Below are positions 36,899-46,416 of a stretch of 64,000 nucleotides of DNA, one piece after another. Under the pieces are notes generated by a model. It ran no database searches and was not told where the DNA came from. It saw only the letters and a program-made list of their open reading frames with translations. The stretch is from Chitinophagaceae bacterium UBA1931 (GTDB taxonomy: Bacteria > Bacteroidota > Bacteroidia > Chitinophagales > Chitinophagaceae), in NCBI GenBank assembly GCA_002337125.1, contig DDFJ01000001.1, positions 893,597 through 957,596 on the forward strand, in the 5' to 3' direction. Both the position numbers and the translations under genes were made by a program. How positions within the stretch are numbered: the stretch's first letter is position 1; every line of letters starts with the position of its first letter.

Positions 36899-38053
36899 GT
36901 GACTCTATTGCATTCATCAAAAAAAATAGTCATCCTTGGCCCGGCTCATCCGCTGCGTGGTGGCATTGCCATTTACAATGAGCGTCTTGCCCGCCAGTTT
37001 CAGCAGGAAGGTCATGATGTAACTATTTATTCATTCAGCTTGCAGTATCCCGGTTTTTTATTTCCAGGCACAACACAATATTCATCAGAGCCTGCACCAA
37101 AAGATCTCAGCATTAAAATAAAAGTCAATTCCATTAATCCATTCAACTGGTTAATGGTGGGCAATGAAATAAAAAAACTCAAACCTGATCTGGTTGTTGT
37201 ACGTTACTGGCTTCCGTTGATGGGGCCTGCATTGGGAACAATTCTCAGGCACATCAAATCAAACAGGCACACAAAAATCATTTGTATTGCCGATAATATT
37301 ACACCGCATGAAAAACGCATCGGCGATCATGCATTTACAAAGTATTTTATAAAACCGGTTGATGCATTCATCACCATGAGTGAAAAAGTGCTGAATGATC
37401 TCCGCAGCTTCACACAAACAAAACCGGCAAAGCTGGAGCCTCACCCGCTCTATGATATTTTCGGCAACAGTGTTCCAAAAGCTGAAGCAAGAAAACATCT
37501 CGGCATCAATGAAAATGAATTCATCTTCCTGTTCTTTGGATTCATCCGGAAATACAAAGGACTGGATATGCTTTATGAAGCTGTTGCTACTTTAAAAAAC
37601 AGTAAACCTCAGACTTCAAATTTCAAATTATTAGTAGCCGGTGAGTTTTACGAAGACAGGAAATTGTATGATGATCTTGTTGAGCAACTTGGCATAAAGG
37701 ATCAGTTGATTTTGCGTACTGAGTTTATTGCCGATAGTGAAGTAAAATATTATCTCTGTGCTTCCGATGTGGTTGTACAGCCTTACCGTAATGCAACGCA
37801 AAGCGGCGTTACTCCCCTCGCCTTTCATTTTGAAATACCCATGATTGTTACTAATGTGGGTGGTTTGCCTGCATTTGTACCACATGGAAAAGTGGGATTG
37901 GTTTGCGAACCAAATGCAGCATCAATTGCAGCTTCTATGGCTGAATACATGCAGACGGGGCCGGAACATTTTCTTCCAGATCTCCGGGAAGAGAAAAAGA
38001 AATATGCCTGGAGTAAAATGACGGAAGCTATTCTTCAACTCGCTTTCAATTAA
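36899..38053 (+). CDS. Family 4 (GT-B) glycosyltransferase
   Basis: 384 residues; no ATG lies near the start, and a GTG at 36899 or a TTG at 36908 would precede KIVILGPAHPLRGGIAIYNE, the donor-side N-terminal Rossmann start. The second domain begins FIFLFFGFIRKYKGLDML and has the nucleotide-sugar site DVVVQPYRNATQSGVTPLAF and IVTNVGGLPAFV. It is a cytoplasmic or peripheral enzyme for cell-surface glycan assembly. It is next to gmhA and gmhB, so a heptose-containing glycan is a reasonable guess. Confidence 0.9.
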   Translation: MTLLHSSKKIVILGPAHPLRGGIAIYNERLARQFQQEGHDVTIYSFSLQYPGFLFPGTTQYSSEPAPKDLSIKIKVNSINPFNWLMVGNEIKKLKPDLVVVRYWLPLMGPALGTILRHIKSNRHTKIICIADNITPHEKRIGDHAFTKYFIKPVDAFITMSEKVLNDLRSFTQTKPAKLEPHPLYDIFGNSVPKAEARKHLGINENEFIFLFFGFIRKYKGLDMLYEAVATLKNSKPQTSNFKLLVAGEFYEDRKLYDDLVEQLGIKDQLILRTEFIADSEVKYYLCASDVVVQPYRNATQSGVTPLAFHFEIPMIVTNVGGLPAFVPHGKVGLVCEPNAASIAASMAEYMQTGPEHFLPDLREEKKKYAWSKMTEAILQLAFN

Positions 38054-38067
38054 TTTATCTTTGCCGC

Positions 38068-38652
38068 ATGAGTGAACAGATTAAACAACTGATTGCAGAC
38101 TCTGTTTCAGTAAAACAACAATTGCTGGGCGATGATGCATTGATTGCACAGCTTGATACAGTGAGCAATATCATTGTAGAAGCATTTCGCAATGGTAAGA
38201 AAGTGTTGTTTTGTGGAAACGGTGGCAGTGCGGCTGATGCGCAGCATTTATCAGCAGAGTTGAGTGGTCGTTTTTACCTCGACCGTGAAGCATTACCGGC
38301 TGAAGCATTGCATGTAAACACTTCTTATCTCACAGCCATTGCCAACGATTACAGTTTTGACGTGGCTTATGCAAGATTGCTGAAAGGCCTTGGTCATCAC
38401 GGTGATATTGTGATCGGTCTTTCAACTTCTGGCAACTCAGCAAACATTGTAGAAACGTTCAAGGCAGCAAAAGAAAAAGGAATCATTACGATTGGTTTTA
38501 CCGGCAAAACCGGCGGCAAACTGAAAGAGCTGAGTGATTATTTGTTTAATGTTCCTTCTACTGTTACACCACGTATACAGGAAAGCCATATTTTGCTGGG
38601 ACATATTATTTGCCAGTTGGTGGAAGAACGTTATTTCGCTTCAAACGACTAA
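38068..38652 (+). CDS. gmhA: D-sedoheptulose 7-phosphate isomerase GmhA
   Basis: 194 residues, the normal length. A SIS domain contains FCGNGGSAADAQHLSAEL, RFYLDREALPAEAL, TAIANDYSFDVAYAR, GLSTSGNSANIVETF and TPRIQESHILLGHI, which are the substrate-binding and catalytic segments of GmhA. It converts sedoheptulose 7-phosphate to glycero-manno-heptose 7-phosphate for LPS or S-layer heptose. gmhB follows after 2 bp. The kinase/adenylyltransferase step (HldE type) is not in the window. Confidence 0.93.
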   Translation: MSEQIKQLIADSVSVKQQLLGDDALIAQLDTVSNIIVEAFRNGKKVLFCGNGGSAADAQHLSAELSGRFYLDREALPAEALHVNTSYLTAIANDYSFDVAYARLLKGLGHHGDIVIGLSTSGNSANIVETFKAAKEKGIITIGFTGKTGGKLKELSDYLFNVPSTVTPRIQESHILLGHIICQLVEERYFASND

Positions 38653-38654
38653 AC

Positions 38655-39275
38655 ATGATTCAATATATTCCCACACAAAAGCAACCGGCGAACAGCGTTT
38701 TCTTTACTCCTCTTCCATTGAATCCCCTTCCATCGATCAACAAAGAATGGACATTATTTCTTGACCGTGACGGTGTGATTAATGAAGAAGTGATTGGTGA
38801 TTATATTAAACGCTGGGAAGATTTTCATTTCAGACCCGGTTCGTTGGAAGCAATTGCAAAGCTTACTCCATTATTCAAACACATCATCGTTACAAGCAAC
38901 CAGGCTGGTATTGGAAAAGGTTTGATGACACTTGATGAGCTGAACATCATTACAGAAAAGATGGTCAATGAAATTGAAGCGAATGATGGCCGTATCACTA
39001 AAACATATTATTGTACGGCAACAGATAATAACGACATCAACCGTAAACCAAACCCCGGAATGGCATTGCAGGCAAAAAATGATTTCCCCGATATTGATCT
39101 CGGAAAAACAATCATGGTGGGCAACATGCCAAATGATATGCTGTTTGGGAAGAAGTTTGGCGCCTTTACTGTTTATCTTCCTACAAGGGAAGAAGAAAAA
39201 CCCGAGCCTTCCACCGTTGATGCAGTGTATAAAGATTTGTTAGCATTTGCCAACGATCTCTGTAAACAGCAATGA
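38655..39275 (+). CDS. gmhB: HAD-family heptose bisphosphate phosphatase GmhB
   Basis: The ATG at 38655, 2 bp after gmhA, gives 206 residues with a 30-residue N-terminal extension. HAD motifs: LFLDRDGVINEE (Asp37, Asp39), IVTSNQAGIGKG, and NRKPNPGMALQA with IMVGNMPNDMLFGKKFG. The zinc-binding cysteines that many GmhB and HisB phosphatases carry before RKP are not evident (CTATDNNDINRKP has one Cys). It would remove the C7 phosphate of heptose 1,7-bisphosphate. The pairing with gmhA supports this over histidinol phosphatase. Confidence 0.85.
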   Translation: MIQYIPTQKQPANSVFFTPLPLNPLPSINKEWTLFLDRDGVINEEVIGDYIKRWEDFHFRPGSLEAIAKLTPLFKHIIVTSNQAGIGKGLMTLDELNIITEKMVNEIEANDGRITKTYYCTATDNNDINRKPNPGMALQAKNDFPDIDLGKTIMVGNMPNDMLFGKKFGAFTVYLPTREEEKPEPSTVDAVYKDLLAFANDLCKQQ

Positions 39276-39311
39276 ACACAATAATTTTGCACTTGATCAG
39301 TTAATGAAATA

Positions 39312-40304
39312 ATGAAAAAACTGTTTACCCTTTTCTGCCTGCTTTCTGTATTTGCTGTAAATGCCCAGCGTTTAACTCCTGCTGAACTGAAGCAATTCAA
39401 ACTAAAGCAAGACTCGCTGAAGAAATTCAGTTATGAGATTGTAAATGGAAAAGATGCGGCAGTGCGTTTTCGCAGCGACAGTAATTTCACACGTATCCTT
39501 GTTCGTGCACTGATCATGGATAAATCGTTTTACTTCTCCTTTGATTCGTTAACAACCATTTCAAAACTTTATAGTCCTGACAGCAGTTTCCGCATTTTTA
39601 CCTGGCAGGTAGTGAAAGACGATAATTATTGCCGCCAGCGTGGCTTTATTCAACTGCGTAATCAAACAGGTAAACAGAAATTTATTCCGCTGCGTGATGT
39701 AAGTGAGTTTACAGAAGACAGAACTGATACCATTGCCGACAACCTTGGCTGGATTGGTGCTGTGTATTACAAAATCATTCAAAAAGAAAACAAGGGTAAA
39801 AAATATTACACATTGCTGGGCTACGATGAAAACAACATCAAAACAACAAGAAAGTGGATTGATGTTTTATCGTTTGACGAACAGAATCAACCACTGTTTG
39901 GTCAGCAATCAGCATTTTCTTTTGCAGAAGATACCATTCCCAAACCAGCTGTTGCACGCTTTTTACTTGAATACAAAAAAGATGGTCGTGCCCGTGTGCA
40001 GTACGATGAAGAAATGGACATGATTATTTACGATCATCTCATTTCAGAAACAAATGAACCCAACAAAGTCTACACTTATATTCCTGATGGCGACTATGAA
40101 GGTTTTCAATGGAAGAACGGGCAATGGCAGCACATTGAAAAGGTATTCAACTTTAAATTAAAAGATGGTGAAGCTCCTGTGCCGGAAGCCATTGATTTTA
40201 AAGAACGGGAAAAGATTGGTGATGGAGTGATACCCGTTGAGCAACCTGAGCAACAAAAAAAGCCAACACCTAAACCACCGATGAAAAAGAAAGGTGGCAG
40301 CTGA
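39312..40304 (+). CDS. Secreted hypothetical protein
   Basis: 330 residues with a signal peptide (1-18, MKKLFTLFCLLSVFAVNAQ) and no domain that I recognise. The mature part is soluble, with Tyr/Asp-rich beta-like segments (IFTWQVVKDDNYCRQRG, YYTLLGYDENNIKTTRKW). The tail is Lys/Pro-rich (EQQKKPTPKPPMKKKGGS), suggesting a flexible end. It is likely periplasmic. It follows gmhB by 36 bp. Confidence 0.75.
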   Translation: MKKLFTLFCLLSVFAVNAQRLTPAELKQFKLKQDSLKKFSYEIVNGKDAAVRFRSDSNFTRILVRALIMDKSFYFSFDSLTTISKLYSPDSSFRIFTWQVVKDDNYCRQRGFIQLRNQTGKQKFIPLRDVSEFTEDRTDTIADNLGWIGAVYYKIIQKENKGKKYYTLLGYDENNIKTTRKWIDVLSFDEQNQPLFGQQSAFSFAEDTIPKPAVARFLLEYKKDGRARVQYDEEMDMIIYDHLISETNEPNKVYTYIPDGDYEGFQWKNGQWQHIEKVFNFKLKDGEAPVPEAIDFKEREKIGDGVIPVEQPEQQKKPTPKPPMKKKGGS

Positions 40305-40339
40305 TTTTTTTGTAAATCAGCTAATGCAAATTTAATTGC

Positions 40340-40663
40340 ATGAAAAAATACTTTCTGAATATTGCTGTTTTATTAAGCATCATTTCAATAATTGCCACGA
40401 TCATCATAAATATTGAAATCGCTAAAGAATATCTTCGAGTGGATGGAAAAACGAGGGCTCTTTTTGGGATAACAGAATTGCTTCAATTCGGCTTTCAGTA
40501 TTATGTTTCATTTATAGGTTTTATTTCTTTCATTTTTGCTTTACTACATTTAAAAGTTAAGGATGACAGAAGGAAAACAGTTACCGCAATTTTGCTAAGC
40601 TTGTTTGCAATAGCAATTGTTTTTGCCAGAATCTGGCGATTGATGGTATTCTGGCAGGTTTAA
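40340..40663 (+). CDS. Small three-helix membrane protein, hypothetical
   Basis: 107 residues with three hydrophobic segments (about 5-25, 50-69, 81-100) and no recognised family. It starts with ATG at 40340, 35 bp after the previous gene, and ends convergent to the gene at 40671. Confidence 0.6.
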   Translation: MKKYFLNIAVLLSIISIIATIIINIEIAKEYLRVDGKTRALFGITELLQFGFQYYVSFIGFISFIFALLHLKVKDDRRKTVTAILLSLFAIAIVFARIWRLMVFWQV

Positions 40664-40670
40664 TATATAC

Positions 40671-41165
40671 TTACAAACCTCGTTTTTTCTTAGTTGAAGT
40701 AGATTTTGTTCGCTTGTTGATTTGCTGAATCAATGAATCCTGAACAGGTGCATTCAGTTGTTCATCTTTTTTCTTCACCCAGATCGTAATTGATTTTTTA
40801 ACCGAAGGATTTTTCTTCAGTTCAACATCAACCATTACAAACTCAGGTTTAAAATCCCAGTCAAGCCACACGCTGTTCCCTTCCAGTTTTCCTGCACTTA
40901 CTTTTATATTGAGCTGTTCAGTTGTAAGAGGAATATAACGGCCGTTGCTCAGCTTTGCATCCACATTAATGTAATTCCACGAACCTTTTTTTAAGCTGTC
41001 GGTATAGAGATTAAAGAATAAGCTGTCAATCTTCTGTGCTTTCAGAAAATGACTTGATACCAGTAAAGCTGAAAGAAGTAAATATTTTCTCAATCCTTTT
41101 TTTATTACAAAGATTAAAATTCCGTACCAAAGGTTGAGTGTAAATAAAATTTTAACAGATTTCAA
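40671..41165 (-). CDS. Secreted hypothetical protein
   Basis: A 164-codon frame whose only starts are TTG: at 41165, or at 41093 just before the signal-like LRKYLLLSALLVSSHFLKAQ. The second is preceded by AAAAAAGGA. The mature part (about 120 residues) has a beta-rich stretch (SWNYINVDAKLSNGRYIPLT) and ends in a basic tail (KRTKSTSTKKKRGL). Unknown function. The start is uncertain. Confidence 0.6.
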   Translation of the reverse strand: MKSVKILFTLNLWYGILIFVIKKGLRKYLLLSALLVSSHFLKAQKIDSLFFNLYTDSLKKGSWNYINVDAKLSNGRYIPLTTEQLNIKVSAGKLEGNSVWLDWDFKPEFVMVDVELKKNPSVKKSITIWVKKKDEQLNAPVQDSLIQQINKRTKSTSTKKKRGL

Positions 41166-41198
41166 AAACTGGAGTAAATTGTAAGAAATGCTTTAATC

Positions 41199-41828
41199 AT
41201 GAAACTGATTGTTTTTGGTGCAACTGGCCAGGTAGGAATACAGGTTGTTCAACAGGCTCTCTGGAGAAATTACCAGATAAAAGCCTTTGGACGAAATGTG
41301 TTTGATCTCAAAATAGAAAATGATCAACTTGAATTGGTTAAAGGTGCTTTGTTTGATGAAGGCGAAGTGTATGATGCATTGAAAGATTGTGATGCCGTTA
41401 TCAGCACCATTGGTGGTGCATTTGATGGAACGGATAAAGCAAGATCACTCGGCATAAAGAATATCATCAAACAAATGAAAAAAGCTGGCAAAAAGCGCAT
41501 CATTGCTTTGGGAGGAATGGGCATTTTGAACTTTGATGAAAACAGTTTGCTTATTGACCAGAAAAACTACCCTCCTGAATATATACCTGTGGGAAATGAA
41601 CACCGCAAAGCTTTTGAGTATTTAAATGAATCAGGGCTTGACTGGACTTTTGTATGTAGTCCCGATATTATTAACGATGGCCCGACAGGTAATTATATCA
41701 GCAGCATTAACTATCCGCCACAACCAAATAAATACAGGATTAACGCAGGCGATCTTGCACAGTTTATGCTCAACGAACTGGAAGCGAATCAATGTGTGCA
41801 GAAAAGAGTTGGTATCAGTGCTGTTTAG
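41199..41828 (+). CDS. NAD(P)-binding atypical short-chain dehydrogenase-like protein
   Basis: 209 residues starting with a Rossmann motif (MKLIVFGATGQVGIQVVQQA), followed by KGALFDEGEVYDALKDCDAV and RIIALGGMGILN. It matches NAD(P)H-binding (NmrA-like/SDR a5) proteins, which act as reductases or redox sensors. The substrate is unknown. It ends in TAG, showing that this codon works as a normal stop here. Confidence 0.85.
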   Translation: MKLIVFGATGQVGIQVVQQALWRNYQIKAFGRNVFDLKIENDQLELVKGALFDEGEVYDALKDCDAVISTIGGAFDGTDKARSLGIKNIIKQMKKAGKKRIIALGGMGILNFDENSLLIDQKNYPPEYIPVGNEHRKAFEYLNESGLDWTFVCSPDIINDGPTGNYISSINYPPQPNKYRINAGDLAQFMLNELEANQCVQKRVGISAV

Positions 41829-41838
41829 GCAACTGATG

Positions 41839-42573
41839 TCATCGTTTCATCTCCCATAAAAAAATACCTGTTGCAATTGCTGCATTTAGTGACTCAGCTT
41901 CACCAAACCTTGGTATGGTTAATTTGTGTGTCAAGAAGGGATAAACAGCTTTGGCAATTCCGTTCGCTTCACTTCCTATTACCACCAATGCATCATCAGG
42001 AAATGTAAACGAAGAAAGTTCATCTCCTCCCAAAACAGCACCAATAACCGGTAAGGTCTGCATCTGTAAAAATTCAGGCAGTTCCTTTTCAACAATATCA
42101 ACCCGCATAATACTTCCCATTGTAGCCTGCACCACTTTGGGGTTATAAATATCTGCACAATCCGGTGAGCATACAATTGTACCAATCCCAAACCAATCAG
42201 CAAGACGTATAATGGTACCCATATTACCGGGGTCACGGATTGCATCCAGCACCAGTACCTGACCTCCTTTTATAAGATCAAGATGTTTTATTGGTAAATA
42301 ATGAACAATGGCCAGCGCTTCATTTGCAGTTTGCAATTGCGAAATACGCTGTAACTCTTCTGCCGTGACGACAGTTCGGGCGCTGAAATCAGCAACTTCA
42401 GGATATTGCTGAAAGAATTCTTCGGTTGCGTATAACCGGGAAACCAGCTCCGGTTTTTCCTTAATAAACTCCGCAACCATTTTACTTCCCTCGGCAATAA
42501 ACAACCTTTCTTCCTGCCTTCTTTTTTTATGGCCTAAACTTTGAATATATTTGACTTCGTTTTTACTCAGCAT
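41839..42573 (-). CDS. SpoU/TrmH-family RNA 2'-O-methyltransferase
   Basis: 244 residues. The N-terminal substrate-binding domain (KNEVKYIQSLGHKKRRQEER, LFIAEGSKMVAEFI) is followed by the SPOUT knot with the three family motifs: DAIRDPGNMGTIIRLADWFG, VIGSEANGIA and IPRFGEAESLNAAIATGI. It uses S-adenosylmethionine to methylate a ribose in rRNA or tRNA; the target is not fixed. The start is 12 bp from that of tamL, transcribed divergently. Confidence 0.93.
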   Translation of the reverse strand: MLSKNEVKYIQSLGHKKRRQEERLFIAEGSKMVAEFIKEKPELVSRLYATEEFFQQYPEVADFSARTVVTAEELQRISQLQTANEALAIVHYLPIKHLDLIKGGQVLVLDAIRDPGNMGTIIRLADWFGIGTIVCSPDCADIYNPKVVQATMGSIMRVDIVEKELPEFLQMQTLPVIGAVLGGDELSSFTFPDDALVVIGSEANGIAKAVYPFLTHKLTIPRFGEAESLNAAIATGIFLWEMKR

Positions 42574-42585
42574 GTTTATCTTATT

Positions 42586-45057
42586 ATGAAAGGTTACCGG
42601 GCAATATTTAAAGTACTGATTTTTTGCTTTGCTTCAGCATTTTTGGCTGCCTGCAGTACCAGTAAGTTTGTTAAGAAAAAAGATGTTCCCAAAGGAAAGG
42701 CATTTGTTTATGATAATAAAATCCAAATTGTAAACGATAAGCTCAGAAAAGAAGAAAGAACGGTTTTAACCGAACGGCTCAATACCCAGCTTACCGACAG
42801 CATGCAATTACGGATTAAACAATCCTATCTTATTTTGAACAGGCTTGTGAGCCCGGCTGTTTTTGATACCAGCTACATTCGCCAGAGCCGTGAAAACATG
42901 GAAATATTTCTGAAAACCATTGGATATTACAATGGCCATGTTACAGACAGCTTTCATATTGATACAGTACATACCCTTTTCAGAGGTGAGCAAATACGTG
43001 CAGTATCGCATTTCAAAGTTATAACCGGCCCTGTTTTCAGGATGGATTCAATTGCTCTGATTCCTGATGATACATTGCTGACAGCTATTTTGCCTTTGCA
43101 GGAAATTACACGCAACCATCAATCCGAAACATACCTGAAGAAAGGCGATCCATTTTCAGAAGAACGGATCTCTGCTGAAATGGACAGGCTGATTACCTTG
43201 TACCGTAACAATGGTTTTTATAAAATTACAAGAGATGTTTTGTGGGCAGATGTAGATACTGTTTTCCTGAAATTGCTTGATCCTGATCTTGCGTTTGATC
43301 CGGTACGTCAGCTGGAAGTTTTCCAGGAAGCAAAAGAGCGAAGAGAAAACCCTGTTGTCAATGTTTTTATCAGGGTAAAACCCAAAACAGATTCAACTGT
43401 TTTTACACGTTTCCGTAATAACCTGATTACCGTTTATCCTGAATACAAAGGTGAAAATATTGATTCAACTGTTTACGAAACGAACGATAGAGGAAAAGTG
43501 ATCGTTAAGTACAAAGAAGAAAAGTTTAAACCAATCTTCATCCGTCAACATTTGTTTTTAAAACCCGACAGTATTTACAGGATGATTGACGTGAGCCGTA
43601 CAGCTGAGGAATTAAACAAACTCAATCTCTGGCAGGTTATTAAAATTCAACCTTCATTTTCAAAAGAAGATTCATCAAAAATTGATTACAGTATTTTACT
43701 GGTTCCTTCAAAACGTTTTGCATTCAGCACCAACCTTGAAAGTGTGTTTAACCAAACACAATCCATCTTTGCATCAGCAGGTAACCTGGTTGGTTTTGGT
43801 TTAACTGTTGGTTTGCAGGACAGGAACATCGGCAAGCAAGGTGTACAACTAAGTCAAACGCTTCGTGGTGGTGTTGAAATGGGTGTTGGACAGATTAACC
43901 CCGGTCTGCAGGCAGTAGAAGGAACGTACAGTAACAGCATTACCATTCCTAAAATACCCGACTGGTTCTTTAAAAAGAAAAGTAAAGAATGGCTCAATAA
44001 AAAATCAATCAATACCAATTCCGTTTCTATCATCGACAGGAACCTGAATAAAAAAGGATTGTTTGCACTTACTTCGGTTACGTCAAATTTTGGCTGGCAG
44101 TTTCAAACACCTAAAAAAGCAATCTGGAAAGTTACCCCGCTCAATATTGAATATGTAAACCTGTATAATCTTTCCGATACATTTAAAACACAATTAGCCA
44201 ACACACCTTTTCTGCGCACTTCATTTAACGAAGGTTTTGTGTTGGGCAATCTTAATGTCAGTGTTTCAAAACCTGAAATCAGGTCAAAGAAATATCCATT
44301 CAGTAATAATTACGGATCGTTCCGTTTCAACTTTGAAGAATCAGGTGCTGTGTTTGGACGTTTGAAAAAAATGATCAGACTGTTTGACAATGAACTGTTC
44401 GAATATGTAAAATTTGATGCTGAGTATAAATACAATATTGTAAAACCAAAAACCAATATTGTCCTTCGTGTTGCAACGGGTGCAGGTTATTTATACGATA
44501 ACAAGTATGCCAACATGCCGTTCTTCAAACAGTTTACGGGTGGTGGCCCCAACAGTATGCGTGCATGGCCGTTACGAAGTATTGGCCCCGGCTCCAGTTC
44601 AATGGATCAGCGTACGGGCGGACGTAACCAGTTTTTTACACGCAGTGGCGACATGATTTTTGAATCGAATGCTGAATACCGTTATAACATCTGGAACATC
44701 TGGCCAAATACATTAGTGCTTCGTGGAGCATTCTTTATTGATGCAGGTAATGTGTGGAACTTCCGCAACAAAGCCAATGCAGGAAACGATACGGTGGTAT
44801 TTAAATTCAAAAACTTTTACAGGGATCTTGGTGTAAGTGTGGGTACAGGTTTCCGTGTTGATTTTGTTGGATTATTCTTGCTGCGTTTTGATTTTGGATT
44901 AAGAGTAAAGAATCCCTCCTATCCTTTTGTTGAAAAAAACGACGGATGGCGTATTCCTAAAACAAGTTTCCAGAACCTTTACGGAAAACGTGAACAGGAT
45001 CGTACCTGGCGCTACGAAAACTTTAATTTCTCATTGGGAATCGGGTATCCCTTCTGA
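42586..45057 (+). CDS. tamL: Lipid-anchored Omp85-family protein (TamL type)
   Basis: The ATG at 42586 starts a lipoprotein signal (FCFASAFLAAC, Cys23) in an 823-residue protein. POTRA-like repeats occupy roughly residues 80-400 (YNGHVTDSFHIDTVHTLFRG, YRNNGFYKITRD). The C-terminal barrel contains the Omp85 landmarks GGGPNSMRAWPLRSIGPG and LRGAFFIDAGNVWNF and ends in a phenylalanine (LGIGYPF). Bacteroidota carry TamA-like proteins as lipoproteins, called TamL, which work with TamB in outer-membrane assembly. A TATATTTG box at 42546-42553 could be its -7 element; the -33 element is poor. The last 27 bp overlap the convergent truB. Confidence 0.88.
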   Translation: MKGYRAIFKVLIFCFASAFLAACSTSKFVKKKDVPKGKAFVYDNKIQIVNDKLRKEERTVLTERLNTQLTDSMQLRIKQSYLILNRLVSPAVFDTSYIRQSRENMEIFLKTIGYYNGHVTDSFHIDTVHTLFRGEQIRAVSHFKVITGPVFRMDSIALIPDDTLLTAILPLQEITRNHQSETYLKKGDPFSEERISAEMDRLITLYRNNGFYKITRDVLWADVDTVFLKLLDPDLAFDPVRQLEVFQEAKERRENPVVNVFIRVKPKTDSTVFTRFRNNLITVYPEYKGENIDSTVYETNDRGKVIVKYKEEKFKPIFIRQHLFLKPDSIYRMIDVSRTAEELNKLNLWQVIKIQPSFSKEDSSKIDYSILLVPSKRFAFSTNLESVFNQTQSIFASAGNLVGFGLTVGLQDRNIGKQGVQLSQTLRGGVEMGVGQINPGLQAVEGTYSNSITIPKIPDWFFKKKSKEWLNKKSINTNSVSIIDRNLNKKGLFALTSVTSNFGWQFQTPKKAIWKVTPLNIEYVNLYNLSDTFKTQLANTPFLRTSFNEGFVLGNLNVSVSKPEIRSKKYPFSNNYGSFRFNFEESGAVFGRLKKMIRLFDNELFEYVKFDAEYKYNIVKPKTNIVLRVATGAGYLYDNKYANMPFFKQFTGGGPNSMRAWPLRSIGPGSSSMDQRTGGRNQFFTRSGDMIFESNAEYRYNIWNIWPNTLVLRGAFFIDAGNVWNFRNKANAGNDTVVFKFKNFYRDLGVSVGTGFRVDFVGLFLLRFDFGLRVKNPSYPFVEKNDGWRIPKTSFQNLYGKREQDRTWRYENFNFSLGIGYPF

Positions 45058-45744
45058 CGATTTTATTTCTCTCACCCACTCCAATGTTTGTTCCAGGCTT
45101 CTTGCATCGTTGAGTGTAAACTCTCCTATTCTTGTGCGGCAAAGTTTGCTGAGGTGTGCACCACAGCCTAATGCTTTTCCAAAATCATTTGCAAGACTCC
45201 TGATATATGTTCCGGTTGAACATACCACACGAAAGCCAATGACAGGAAGATCAATACTTGTTATTTCAAATTCTTTGATGGTGACTGGTCTTGGATCAAG
45301 CACCACATCAATTCCTTTTCTTGCAAGAACGTAAGCTGGTTTTCCATCACGCTTAACAGCTGAATGTGTTGGCGGCACCTGCATAATATCACCCACAAAC
45401 TGCTTTGTGGTTTTTTCAATCAGTTCTTTTGTTACAAACGAATAATCTTTCACATTCTCCGGCTGACTTTCCAGGTCGTACGTTGGAGTTGTGGAGCCGA
45501 TAGTAATAGTGCCGGTGTATTCTTTTTCACGGGCCTGGTACTCGTTAATTTTCTTTGTAAACTTTCCTGTGCAGAGAATCAGCAAACCAGTTGCAAGCGG
45601 ATCAAGCGTACCTGCATGACCAACCTTTTTTATCCTGATGACATTACGGATTTTTGCCACCACATCAAACGATGTCCATTCCAGCGGTTTATCAACTAAT
45701 AACACCTGTCCTTCTGCAAATATGTTTGGAGTTTCCTGTTTCAT
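45031..45744 (-). CDS. truB: tRNA pseudouridine-55 synthase TruB
   Basis: The ATG at 45744 (MKQETPNIFAEGQVLLVDKP) gives about 237 residues, the compact length of Bacteroidota TruB; the frame is open further upstream without conserved sequence. Catalytic motif HAGTLDPLATGLL with the active Asp, plus QVPPTHSAVKRDGKPAY and CSTGTYIRSLANDFG. It makes pseudouridine 55 in tRNA T-loops. Its 3' end overlaps that of tamL on the other strand. Confidence 0.95.
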   Translation of the reverse strand: MKQETPNIFAEGQVLLVDKPLEWTSFDVVAKIRNVIRIKKVGHAGTLDPLATGLLILCTGKFTKKINEYQAREKEYTGTITIGSTTPTYDLESQPENVKDYSFVTKELIEKTTKQFVGDIMQVPPTHSAVKRDGKPAYVLARKGIDVVLDPRPVTIKEFEITSIDLPVIGFRVVCSTGTYIRSLANDFGKALGCGAHLSKLCRTRIGEFTLNDARSLEQTLEWVREIKSSEGIPDSQ

Positions 45745-45811
45745 TGGCGGCAAAGGTAAGGAAGTGAAGGTTGAGTGTGGAAACAAGATAATAGATACTG
45801 AAATCTCATAA

Positions 45812-46402
45812 TTAATAAACAATAGCGGATTGCAATATTTTCTTAATCATTAAAACACATTTAATAATCTTTTGCCTTTCAACTACAGAACCACAGTACT
45901 TTTCAAAAAACTCAGGATCGTAATAATGTAACTTTTTTATCTGCCTTTTTGAAATAATAATAAACTTATAGCTATGGCTATCTTCAGGCATCATCTTAAT
46001 GTATTGAACCCTTGCTTCTCTGCTTGTATCTTTTGAACAATTGTCAATTATTTTGTTGGAATTCTTTATTTCAAAAAGATCTGATATAAAAGGATTCCAA
46101 AGACTGATTAAAGAATCTTGTGAAATAGATAACTTCTTTAAGTGATTCTCTGATTTATTTACATATTTAAATGCTGCGATACTGTTATTTTTCTTCGTTA
46201 TTATTAAATAGTCTGGATTTTTCATCCAGACTGAAGTTATACGAAAGCTAACTACGAATTCATTTTTCAGATGTAAGGAATCAAGAACAGAATCAACTAA
46301 ATCTTTATCATAAGATTCTCCGTACTTAATTTCAATATTTCTATTCTGTCCAGAAATAGCATTTACTGATAAAAATAATAATAGAGTTAGCGTAAGTTTC
46401 AT
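45812..46402 (-). CDS. Secreted hypothetical protein
   Basis: 196 residues with a signal peptide (MKLTLTLLLFLSVNAISGQ) and no family I recognise. The mature part is Lys/Ser/Ile-rich, with VVSFRITSVWMKNPDYLIIT and, near the end, CVLMIKKIL. Base composition is more AT-rich than its neighbours, so it may be a recent arrival. It lies 14 bp after the DUF58 gene. Confidence 0.65.
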   Translation of the reverse strand: MKLTLTLLLFLSVNAISGQNRNIEIKYGESYDKDLVDSVLDSLHLKNEFVVSFRITSVWMKNPDYLIITKKNNSIAAFKYVNKSENHLKKLSISQDSLISLWNPFISDLFEIKNSNKIIDNCSKDTSREARVQYIKMMPEDSHSYKFIIISKRQIKKLHYYDPEFFEKYCGSVVERQKIIKCVLMIKKILQSAIVY

Positions 46403-46416
46403 GACAAAAAAAGGAT

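Noticed and set aside
42546..42553. TATATTTG as the tamL promoter
   Set aside because: The -7 box fits, but no TTTG lies at the right distance upstream; kept only as a remark.
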